A stretch of 5,886 nt of DNA from an uncultured Granulicatella sp. (GTDB lineage Bacteria; Bacillota; Bacilli; Lactobacillales; Aerococcaceae): positions 1 to 5,886 of the forward strand of contig CALATC010000210.1 of assembly GCA_937891475.1 (NCBI GenBank), read 5' to 3'. Positions within the stretch are counted from its first letter, which is position 1. The number at the start of each line of letters is the position of its first letter. The position numbers were made by a program, and so were the translations under genes. Below the pieces are notes generated by a model. It had not been told where the DNA came from and did no database searches. It saw only the letters and a list, made by a program, of their open reading frames with translations. Positions 1 through 5,847 of this stretch are shown one piece after another.

Positions 1-15
1 ACTATTTACAAGATT

Positions 16-24
16 AAAGGAGGA
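16..24 (+). promoter_or_regulatory. Ribosome binding site of the transporter ATPase gene
   Basis: AAAGGAGGA is a near-perfect Shine-Dalgarno sequence. The GGAGG core ends 8 bases before the ATG at 32, which fixes that start. The promoter of the transporter operon must lie upstream of the window, since only 31 bases precede the gene. Confidence 0.85.
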
Positions 25-31
25 ATAAAAT

Positions 32-733
32 ATGAACAAATATATTTTAGAAACAAATGAGCTAACAAAAGTTTTTGGAAAACAAAAAGCTGTAAATAAT
101 GTGTCATTAAAAATTGAGGAAAATTCAGTATATGGATTACTAGGACCTAATGGTGCAGGTAAATCTACGACATTAAAGATGATTACAGGTATGTTACACA
201 AGACGTCAGGTGAAATTATGTTTGAAGGACATGAATGGAGTAGAAATGATTTATCAGATATTGGTGCTTTAATCGAGATGCCACCCTTATACGAAAATTT
301 AAGTGCAAGAGAAAATCTTAAAGTTAGAACATTATTACTTGGATTGCCTGAAGCAAGAATTGATGAAGTTTTAGAAATTGTAGATTTAAAAAATACCGGA
401 AAAAAGAAAAGCGGTCAATTTTCTTTGGGGATGAAACAAAGATTAGGTATTGCAATTGCTTTATTAAATAATCCTAAACTATTGATACTAGATGAACCGA
501 CAAACGGATTAGATCCATTAGGAATTCAAGAATTACGTGATTTGATACGTAGTTTTCCTGAAAAAGGGATAACAGTGATTTTATCAAGCCATATTCTGGC
601 AGAAGTAGAACATACTGCAGATCACATAGGAATTATTCATGATGGAGAATTAAAATATCAAAACATCATTGATCATAATGAAAATTTAGAAGAACTTTTT
701 ATGGATGTTGTAAAGAATGGAAAGAGAGTATAG
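32..733 (+). CDS. Lantibiotic-protection ABC transporter, ATP-binding subunit (LanF/MutF/CprA-like)
   Basis: This 233-residue ATPase would sit on the cytoplasmic face and power the two permeases encoded directly downstream, expelling lantibiotics or similar cationic peptides from the membrane. Visible motifs are Walker A GPNGAGKST (38-46), ABC signature SLGMKQ (131-136), Walker B LLILDEP (150-156), D-loop NGLDP (158-162) and switch His187. Where most ABC ATPases have a Q-loop glutamine, this one has Glu82 in the run ALIEMPPLYENL. This 'E-loop' is a known hallmark of lantibiotic immunity ATPases such as NukF. Length is normal for the LanF family, and all catalytic residues are present. A general multidrug or bacitracin (BcrA-type) ATPase is the alternative, but the E-loop and the partner permeases favour the lantibiotic type. 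The native substrate cannot be read from sequence. Confidence 0.93.
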   Translation: MNKYILETNELTKVFGKQKAVNNVSLKIEENSVYGLLGPNGAGKSTTLKMITGMLHKTSGEIMFEGHEWSRNDLSDIGALIEMPPLYENLSARENLKVRTLLLGLPEARIDEVLEIVDLKNTGKKKSGQFSLGMKQRLGIAIALLNNPKLLILDEPTNGLDPLGIQELRDLIRSFPEKGITVILSSHILAEVEHTADHIGIIHDGELKYQNIIDHNENLEELFMDVVKNGKRV

Positions 734-737
734 ATTA

Positions 738-1478
738 ATGAAAAATTATATTTTTGCAGAAACTTTGAAACACAAACACAGTTTTTTGTTGAAGATATTA
801 TTTATTGCACCAATTATATCTTTACTTGTTGCGTTTGTATTAATGCCATTATATTTTAGTGTAAATGCATATAATTGGTGGTATGTGATGATTATGCCAG
901 CAACTTTCGCTTTAATACCAGCAATGATGCATAGAAAAGAAGAGAGAAAATTAAACTACCGAGCAATTTTTCCACTCAATATTGATTTAAAAACGATATG
1001 GATTTCAAAAATATTAACAGCTTCAATTTATCTAAGTATAACTGCTATTTTGCATATGCTAGGAGTATTTGTTTTTCAATTTTTCATTGGAGAACAATTA
1101 ACAGGAAACTATGCATTCACGACATTATTATTCGCAAGTGTATTATTGGTTATAACTAACATATGGCAAGTTCCATTTTGTTTTTTCCTGGCTAAAAAGT
1201 TTGGGTTTATAGCAAGCATTGTAGTAAACGCTGTATTAGGTCTTGTGTTAGGAATTTTGTTAGCTGACGGTTCTATGTGGATTTATTGCCCTTATTCTTG
1301 GGGGATTAGATTGATGGTACCCGTTATGCGTATTTTACCGAACGGTATCCCAACAGAAGTATCAGATCCAATGATTTTAAACACATCCTTACTTGTTCCT
1401 TGTATTTTATCAATATGTTTGTTTACATTATTGACTTTCATTACTGCAAAATGGTTTTCTAAGCAAGAGGTGAAGTAA
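738..1478 (+). CDS. Lantibiotic-protection ABC transporter permease, MutE/EpiE type (LanE)
   Basis: A 246-residue membrane protein that should pair with the second permease to form the transmembrane part of the transporter. Hydrophobic segments lie near residues 18-40, 46-64, 94-117, 126-147, 156-176 and 215-238, giving the six helices typical of this family. The short basic N-terminus (MKNYIFAETLKHKH) and the motif around WIYCPYSWGIRL (181-192) fit the MutE/EpiE family. An in-frame ATG exists at 717, inside the ATPase gene. I prefer the ATG at 738 because it follows a purine-rich GGAAAGAGAG (719-728) at suitable spacing and gives the usual family N-terminus. It starts 4 bp after the ATPase stop, so translation is probably coupled. 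The exact subfamily is inferred from recalled family patterns and gene order. Confidence 0.88.
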   Translation: MKNYIFAETLKHKHSFLLKILFIAPIISLLVAFVLMPLYFSVNAYNWWYVMIMPATFALIPAMMHRKEERKLNYRAIFPLNIDLKTIWISKILTASIYLSITAILHMLGVFVFQFFIGEQLTGNYAFTTLLFASVLLVITNIWQVPFCFFLAKKFGFIASIVVNAVLGLVLGILLADGSMWIYCPYSWGIRLMVPVMRILPNGIPTEVSDPMILNTSLLVPCILSICLFTLLTFITAKWFSKQEVK

Positions 1479-2218
1479 TGATGAAAATATTAAAATCAGA
1501 GTTTTATAAATTGAAGCATACATGGATTCCCTGGGCTCACTTTATCTTACCTGTTTTATATGCACTAATATTTTATGGAGCAGCAACATTTACAAGTCTA
1601 AAAAATTTTTCTGATATGGATATCATACTGAATTATTTTGTGCTTTTAGGTGCTATCTTACCAATAATATTTGGTGCTATCACATCTAAGGTTGTTGACA
1701 TGGAAGCAAGTGCTGGACGATTTCAAGTGATTCTATCAACTACAAAATCCAGAAGCAAGGCTTATGGCGGAAAACTTATAATGCTCTTATTGAGTTTTCT
1801 ATTTTCTATAAGTTTAGCAGTTTTTATATTTGCAATGCTATTTGGTAATCAAGCGACTATGGCTTGGTTAATTGAATTATTATTAGTTTTTATAGGATGT
1901 TTATCTACATATATGATTCATTTATGCGTATCACTTATGTTAGGTGGTGGTGCATCTATTGGATTGGGATTTGTGGAAACGTTGATTGCTTTACTTTCAA
2001 TAACCAATTTAGGTGAAAATATCTGGTATTATTTACCTTGTACTTGGGCATCGAGATTATCTGCAACATATATTGTTGGAAGTGAATTGGCTGATAGCTC
2101 ATATTTAATTAAAGAGTTTACCATGTGGGGCTATGTAGCAATACCTATTACAGTAGTCATTTTTACTGGCTCTTTATTATGGTTCAATAGGTGGGGTGGA
2201 AAGTCAATCAGTGAATAA
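1478..2218 (+). CDS. Lantibiotic-protection ABC transporter permease, MutG type (LanG)
   Basis: This 246-residue protein is the second, non-identical permease of the transporter. Hydrophobic segments lie near 17-39, 48-70, 99-122, 131-156, 159-176 and 217-237, again six helices. The N-terminus MMKILKSEFYKLKHTW and the soluble turn VVDMEASAGRFQVILSTTKSR (72-92, partly basic) match the ABC-2-like permeases of this class. The segment WYYLPCTWASRL (183-194) mirrors WIYCPYSWGIRL in the first permease, suggesting that the two arose by duplication. The ATG at 1478 overlaps the previous stop by one base (TAATG), and GAGGTGA at 1467-1473 serves as ribosome binding site. The next codon, ATG at 1481, is an equally possible start. 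No terminator hairpin is visible after its stop. Confidence 0.87.
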   Translation: MMKILKSEFYKLKHTWIPWAHFILPVLYALIFYGAATFTSLKNFSDMDIILNYFVLLGAILPIIFGAITSKVVDMEASAGRFQVILSTTKSRSKAYGGKLIMLLLSFLFSISLAVFIFAMLFGNQATMAWLIELLLVFIGCLSTYMIHLCVSLMLGGGASIGLGFVETLIALLSITNLGENIWYYLPCTWASRLSATYIVGSELADSSYLIKEFTMWGYVAIPITVVIFTGSLLWFNRWGGKSISE

Positions 2219-2224
2219 TAGCTC

Positions 2225-2242
2225 TAAATGTATTTGTAAATG
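2225..2242 (+). promoter_or_regulatory. Candidate operator: direct repeat TAAATG-N6-TAAATG
   Basis: Two identical hexamers (2225-2230 and 2237-2242) are separated by six bases and lie just upstream of an extended -10 element, covering the place where a -35 box would be. OmpR-family regulators bind direct repeats spaced about one helical turn apart, and the lantibiotic regulator SpaR is known to use short repeats with a six-base spacer. Binding by the adjacent regulator is inference. The region is AT-rich, so a chance repeat is possible. Confidence 0.35.
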
Positions 2243-2247
2243 GAATA

Positions 2248-2256
2248 TGGTATAAT
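2248..2256 (+). promoter_or_regulatory. Extended -10 promoter for the two-component genes
   Basis: TGGTATAAT is a perfect TG-N-TATAAT extended -10 element. No good -35 hexamer lies 16-18 bases upstream (ATGTAT at 2228-2233 is the candidate position), so the promoter would depend on the extended -10 or on an activator. Transcription would start around 2263, about 30 bases before the regulator ATG. It would allow the sensor genes to be expressed separately from the transporter operon, although no terminator prevents read-through from upstream. Confidence 0.6.
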
Positions 2257-2279
2257 AATAATAAAATATTTATAAATAT

Positions 2280-2287
2280 GGAGGTGG
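2280..2287 (+). promoter_or_regulatory. Ribosome binding site of the response regulator gene
   Basis: GGAGGTGG has its GGAGGT core 8 bases before the ATG at 2294. It is a strong site that fixes the start of the regulator. Confidence 0.85.
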
Positions 2288-2293
2288 TTTGGT

Positions 2294-2953
2294 ATGGCAA
2301 GAATTCTTGCTATAGATGATGAATTAGATATGCTGACTCTAATCAAGAATATTTTAATAAAAGGAGATCATATTGTTGATATTTACCAAACCACGGTAGA
2401 TATTGATGAAAATAGTTTGGGGAAATATGACTTAATATTACTTGATGTAATGATGCCAGAGGTTGATGGAATCAGCTATTGTAAAAATATACGTAGCAAA
2501 GTGGATTGTCCGATTATCTTTTTAACTGCAAAAGCAATGGAAACGGATATAGTAGATGGCTTATTAAGTGGAGGAGATGACTATATTACCAAACCATTTG
2601 GTGTTGGTGAATTGTTAGCAAGGGTAGAAGCTCATCTGAGAAGAGAACAAAGAGAAAAACATTCGAGTTTAAACCTAGGGAATATAAGATTTGATTTATC
2701 CTCCAATCAAGTATTTGTGAAGGAAGAAGAAATTCATCTGACAAAGTCTGAGTATCAAATTTCTAAACTTTTAGCAAAGAGAAAGGGACAAGTTTTTTCA
2801 AGAGAACAAATATATGAAATGATTTTTGGATTTGATGGGATTGGTGATTCTTCTGCCATATCAGAACATGTAAAAAATATTAGAGCAAAGTTCTTAAAAT
2901 TTGGTGAAAATCCAATTTCTACAGTTTGGGGGATTGGTTATAAATGGAATTAA
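2294..2953 (+). CDS. OmpR/PhoB-family response regulator (lantibiotic-response, LanR/CprR-like)
   Basis: A 219-residue DNA-binding regulator. The receiver domain spans about 1-118, with acidic pocket Asp8/Asp9, phosphoacceptor Asp51 (LILLDVMMPEVDG), Thr78 and Lys100 (KPF), all intact. The C-terminal winged-helix domain spans about 125-219, with the conserved LTKSEYQISKLLAKRKGQVF region, the EHVKNIRAKF recognition helix and the terminal VWGIGYKW wing. It should be phosphorylated by the kinase encoded next to it and activate transcription. By its position beside a lantibiotic-protection transporter, the likely target is the promoter of that operon and perhaps its own. The gene overlaps the kinase gene by 10 bp, implying translational coupling. 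The target assignment is inference; the family assignment is secure. Confidence 0.94.
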   Translation: MARILAIDDELDMLTLIKNILIKGDHIVDIYQTTVDIDENSLGKYDLILLDVMMPEVDGISYCKNIRSKVDCPIIFLTAKAMETDIVDGLLSGGDDYITKPFGVGELLARVEAHLRREQREKHSSLNLGNIRFDLSSNQVFVKEEEIHLTKSEYQISKLLAKRKGQVFSREQIYEMIFGFDGIGDSSAISEHVKNIRAKFLKFGENPISTVWGIGYKWN

Positions 2954-4311
2954 TTAGAAAAGGACAGTCGCTCAAAATAGTATTTCTTAAATACTTAATG
3001 ACTGTTGGAGTTGGTTTAGGATGTGCCATCGTACTAGCTTTATTAACTTTTACAGCGTTTTATAGTGTTGGTTTGATTGTTCCGGCTAACCATACAGAAA
3101 ATTTATTACAAAAAGATAAATATAAAATTTTAAATAAAATTGACTTTGATGAAGCATTGATACCTAAAGGAGCTAGCTATATGTTTTTATCGCCAGATGG
3201 TGAAGTGATAAAAACTAATATGGATGAAGCTATTCAACTGAAAGCTAAGAATTTTCACAATCATGAGGGATTTTCAACTCCATCTTCTTCATTTATAGAA
3301 TTTAAAAGGAATGATGGATATGTATTAATCCATTATTCACTAGAGCCACGCTACAATAATGATTGGATGGAAAAATATTTCCCTAGCATAGATTTACTAT
3401 TAATATTTTTATTAATCATTTTCTTTTTAATGAGTGCATTTGTGGCTACTCTAATCTGGGCAAAACGAATAACAAGGCAATTATCTCCAATGCTAGATGC
3501 ATCAGATAAAATCGCCAACCATGAATTAGACTTTGAAATAGGAAGTTCAAATATCAAAGAATTTAATGATGTCTTAAATAGCCTTGATATAATGAAAAAA
3601 GCCTTAAGTGATTCATTAAGAGAGAATTGGATTAAAGAAGAGAATAAGAGAAGTCAGATATCGGCATTAATGCATGACTTAAAAACTCCGGTTTCTATTG
3701 TCCAAGGTAATGCTGAATTGTTAAAGGTAACTGATCTAACTGATGAACAAAAAGATTATGTAGCGTACATTATAAAAAATTCAACACGTATATCAGATTA
3801 TACAAAAGCTCTGATGGAGATGAATCAGTCAATTAAATTAAACTCGTTGAATTTACAAAAAGTAAAGGTGTCAGAAATAATCGAAAGAGTTAGTGAAATA
3901 GCGAGAGAGATTACACTAATACATGACCGTACTATATCTAAATCTGTTAATTGTGAAGATTCAGATGTAATGATAGATATACAATTATTTGAAAGAGTCA
4001 TTCAAAATATATTTAGTAATGCTATTCAATATTCACCAGACAAATCCAACATTGAATTACTAATAATGACTACAGATAAGATACTTTCAATATCTGTGAT
4101 AGACGAAGGCCCAGGATTTTCTAATGAGGATTTAAAACGAGGAACGGAGCAATTTTACCGTGGAGATAAGAGTAGACATTCAGCTACAAACTATGGTTTA
4201 GGTTTATATAATTCTTGGAAAATAATGTTATTACATAATGGACGCATCATATTAGAAAACAACTCGGATAAACATGGTGCAAGTGTAAAGTTAGAATTAC
4301 CATTACTATAA
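2944..4311 (+). CDS. Sensor histidine kinase (lantibiotic-sensing type, NisK/SpaK/CprK-like)
   Basis: A 455-residue membrane kinase. TM1 lies near 13-46 and TM2 near 148-173, flanking an external sensor domain of about 100 residues (47-147). A linker without a strongly conserved HAMP pattern follows (174-235). The dimerisation/phosphoacceptor box ALMHDLKTPVSI has His244. The ATPase domain shows the N box (RVIQNIFSNAIQ, Asn355/Asn359), G1 (DEGPGF, 387-392), F box (EQFYRGD, 402-408) and G2 (YGLGLYN, 417-423). All catalytic motifs are present. The two-helix layout and the HDLKTP H box fit the kinases that detect lantibiotics such as nisin and subtilin. The ATG lies within the regulator gene, preceded by GGGGGA (2928-2933). 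The ligand is not deducible, since the sensor domain is the least conserved part. Confidence 0.93.
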   Translation: MELIRKGQSLKIVFLKYLMTVGVGLGCAIVLALLTFTAFYSVGLIVPANHTENLLQKDKYKILNKIDFDEALIPKGASYMFLSPDGEVIKTNMDEAIQLKAKNFHNHEGFSTPSSSFIEFKRNDGYVLIHYSLEPRYNNDWMEKYFPSIDLLLIFLLIIFFLMSAFVATLIWAKRITRQLSPMLDASDKIANHELDFEIGSSNIKEFNDVLNSLDIMKKALSDSLRENWIKEENKRSQISALMHDLKTPVSIVQGNAELLKVTDLTDEQKDYVAYIIKNSTRISDYTKALMEMNQSIKLNSLNLQKVKVSEIIERVSEIAREITLIHDRTISKSVNCEDSDVMIDIQLFERVIQNIFSNAIQYSPDKSNIELLIMTTDKILSISVIDEGPGFSNEDLKRGTEQFYRGDKSRHSATNYGLGLYNSWKIMLLHNGRIILENNSDKHGASVKLELPLL

Positions 4312-4503
4312 TAGAACAGGAATTGTTTTCAAATGGAATTTATTAAAAATATATCCTTTTTGCTTTTGGTGTAGAATAGAAAATTTACTCCGCTATCAAG
4401 CAAGAATCTTACATAGTAGAAAGCTAAATGAACTTTGATAACTGAACAAATTCTAAATGTTAACTTATAAATTTCTAGTAGGAACGGAAGAAAATCTGTG
4501 TTT
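4312..4503 (+). other. Intergenic stretch after the kinase gene, no supported gene
   Basis: No gene with a start and ribosome binding site is visible on either strand. A + strand frame stays open from the kinase stop to a TGA at 4436-4438 (about 41 codons) and ends in ENLLRYQARILHSRKLNEL, which reads like protein but has no usable start codon. It could be the tail of a gene whose front was deleted, or chance. GGAATT occurs twice (4319-4324 and 4335-4340) without wider repeat structure. No hairpin with a T-tract directly follows the kinase gene, so its transcript probably runs on to the terminator at 4504. Confidence 0.4.
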
Positions 4504-4531
4504 AACTGCAACTAGTAAGTTGCAGTTTTTT
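4504..4531 (+). terminator. Rho-independent terminator
   Basis: A perfect 10-bp stem (AACTGCAACT at 4504-4513, AGTTGCAGTT at 4518-4527) with an AGTA loop is followed immediately by a T-tract (TTTTTT at 4526-4531, then ATTTT). On the + strand this should end transcription coming from the two-component genes and insulate the genes downstream. The first arm is preceded by only three T residues, so it is not a good terminator in the reverse direction. Confidence 0.88.
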
Positions 4532-4542
4532 ATTTTGAATAA

Positions 4543-4551
4543 TGATATAAT
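4543..4551 (+). promoter_or_regulatory. Extended -10 promoter upstream of the small ORF and APH gene
   Basis: TGATATAAT is a TG-N-TATAAT element, sited just after the terminator. No -35 box at standard spacing is convincing, because that position falls in the terminator stem and T-tract. Transcription would begin near 4558 and run through the 39-codon ORF into the APH-family gene. No other clear promoter lies between here and the APH gene. Confidence 0.55.
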
Positions 4552-4609
4552 AGGATAAGAAAATAATGAAAACGCTATATATTTGAAAGTTGATTAGGAA
4601 GTAGAAAGT

Positions 4610-4729
4610 ATGAAAACAATTGATATGATTATTAAATCATCAACTGAATTTTATATCGATTTAGTTTATCAGCTTTCAGATACGGTGAGACACATTTTAA
4701 CTTTATTATTAGGGAAAGCAACTAGATAG
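4610..4729 (+). CDS. Small ORF of unknown function, 39 codons
   Basis: I do not recognise this product. It starts at ATG 4610, preceded by AGGAAG (4596-4601) at 8-base spacing, and ends at TAG 4727-4729. The peptide begins MKTIDMIIKSSTEFYIDLVY and ends TLLLGKATR. It has no cysteine, so it is not a lantibiotic precursor, and it has no clear signal peptide or long membrane helix. It lies between a promoter-like element and the APH-family gene, so it could be a leader peptide, a genuine small protein, or the intact front of a decayed gene. The last is suggested because the +1 frame stays open over its last codons and beyond. The ribosome binding site is the main support for translation. Confidence 0.35.
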   Translation: MKTIDMIIKSSTEFYIDLVYQLSDTVRHILTLLLGKATR

Positions 4730-4851
4730 CGTATTATTAAGATATTTTTACATATTGGAAACTAAAGTGTAGACGAACTGGATGGGTTACTAGTGAAAAC
4801 TGCAAGAAGTGTTGGAAAGTGAATCGGAGAGTGCTTGATGAATTTTATTAG
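4711..4851 (+). pseudogene. Possible frameshifted remnant downstream of the small ORF
   Basis: Two frames without usable starts continue the reading of the 39-codon ORF. The +1 frame overlaps its end and yields GKQLDSVLLRYFYILETKV up to a TAG at 4770. The +2 frame is open from 4741 to a TAG at 4849-4851 and yields a Cys-rich piece (KLKCRRTGW, then SENCKKCWKVNRRVLDEFY) resembling half of a zinc ribbon. Two single-base shifts would join the three into one protein. This is inference from reading frames only; AT-rich DNA can mimic it. The last frame overlaps the start of the APH gene by 14 bp. Confidence 0.22.
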
Positions 4852-5716
4852 TAAGATAGCCATAAATAAAGGCTGGTCAGATGATAAAAAATATTGTGTG
4901 ACAGATCAAAATCAGCAAAAATATTTCTTGCGTGTTTCTGATAAGGAGAAGTTAGATTCTAAAAAATTTGAATTTGATATGATGGAGAAGGTGGCTTCTC
5001 TTGGAGTTCCGATGTGTAAACCGATTAGCATTGAACTCTGCGATGACGAAGTACATTCTTTACACGAATGGATAGACGGGAAAGATGCAAGAGAAACCAT
5101 TTTAACTGTTTCGAAAGAACAACAATACACTTACGGAGTAGAAGCAGGAAGTATACTTCGAAAAATTCATTCACTTCCTGTTACAGAAGTTCGTGAAGAT
5201 TGGGAACCCTTTTTTAATCGTAAAATTGATGACAAAATCAAAAAATACAAAGAATGCCCCGTTCAATACGAGAATGGTCAGATTTTTATTGATTTTTTAA
5301 ATGCAAATAGAGAATTATTAAAAGATAGACCTCAGGTTTTCCAACATGGAGATTATCATATCGGGAATTTCATGATTGGTGAAGATCGTAAAATTTATGT
5401 CATTGACTTTGATCGATTTGATCTTGGAGATCCTTGGGAGGAATTCAATCGTATTGTATGGTCTGCTCAAGTCTCTCCCTTTTTTGCGTCTGGTATGATA
5501 GATGGATATTTTGATCATAAGGTTCCGGATTTATTTTGGAAGCTTCTCGCTATCTATATTCTAAATAACATAGTTGGTGCTCTGTCATGGGCTGTACCTT
5601 ACGGAGTTGAAGAAATATCAGTAATGCAAAATCAAGCTAAGGAAATTTTAGAATGGTATGATGATATGAAGCAAATCATTCCTAGTTGGTATTCGAACAA
5701 GAAGAAGACTGAATAA
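4838..5716 (+). CDS. APH-family phosphotransferase (aminoglycoside phosphotransferase-like kinase)
   Basis: A 292-residue cytoplasmic kinase of the APH/choline-kinase fold that would transfer phosphate from ATP to a small hydroxylated substrate. The catalytic loop is HGDYHIGN (170-177), with presumed base Asp172 and Asn177. The metal-binding motif is VIDFDR (188-193), with Asp190, followed by LGDPWEEF. The N-lobe has a GWSDDKKYCV nucleotide loop (12-21) and a YFLRVS strand (29-34), with Arg32 where classical APH enzymes have an ATP-contacting lysine. The length is usual for the family. ATG 4838 is preferred over TTG 4835 because GGAG (4826-4829) then sits 8 bases upstream. Seven of ten Arg codons are CGN, unlike the AGA-rich genes upstream, which hints at separate origin. 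Drug resistance is unproven; many family members phosphorylate metabolites or macrolides. Confidence 0.88.
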   Translation: MNFISKIAINKGWSDDKKYCVTDQNQQKYFLRVSDKEKLDSKKFEFDMMEKVASLGVPMCKPISIELCDDEVHSLHEWIDGKDARETILTVSKEQQYTYGVEAGSILRKIHSLPVTEVREDWEPFFNRKIDDKIKKYKECPVQYENGQIFIDFLNANRELLKDRPQVFQHGDYHIGNFMIGEDRKIYVIDFDRFDLGDPWEEFNRIVWSAQVSPFFASGMIDGYFDHKVPDLFWKLLAIYILNNIVGALSWAVPYGVEEISVMQNQAKEILEWYDDMKQIIPSWYSNKKKTE

Positions 5717-5847
5717 TGTAAACGTTGGAATATCAATTTTGGAAAATATGACACGATTATTTGCCCAAATTTAAACACATCTGACTATCTTTAATATGGG
5801 TGATTTTAATCAATACAAGTTAAACTGGTATAGTAAGGAGTTTAAAC

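Noticed and set aside
717..737. Earlier ATG start for the first permease
   Set aside because: It would overlap the ATPase gene, has a poorer ribosome binding site, and adds seven charged residues not typical of the family N-terminus.
3351..3557. Minus-strand ORF inside the histidine kinase gene
   Set aside because: It is fully covered by the kinase frame, which has intact family motifs; no ribosome binding site was seen.
4329..4511. Minus-strand ORF of 60 codons
   Set aside because: It begins inside the terminator stem, lacks a ribosome binding site, and its composition is that expected from AT-rich non-coding DNA.
4535..4551. TTGAAT plus TATAAT as a standard -35/-10 pair
   Set aside because: Only 5 bases separate the two hexamers, far below the 16-18 needed; only the extended -10 reading is kept.
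4610..4729. Small ORF as a lantibiotic or other bacteriocin precursor
   Set aside because: It has no cysteine, no double-glycine or FNLD-type leader, and lies on the far side of a terminator from the lantibiotic-type genes.
4912..5130. Minus-strand ORF inside the APH-family gene
   Set aside because: It is a shadow of a gene with complete catalytic motifs. The same holds for the minus-strand ORF at 5318-5518.
5826..5834. TGGTATAGT as an extended -10 promoter for the last gene
   Set aside because: Transcription would start at about 5841, after the ribosome binding site (5835-5840), so the mRNA would lack it. It may be a chance match.
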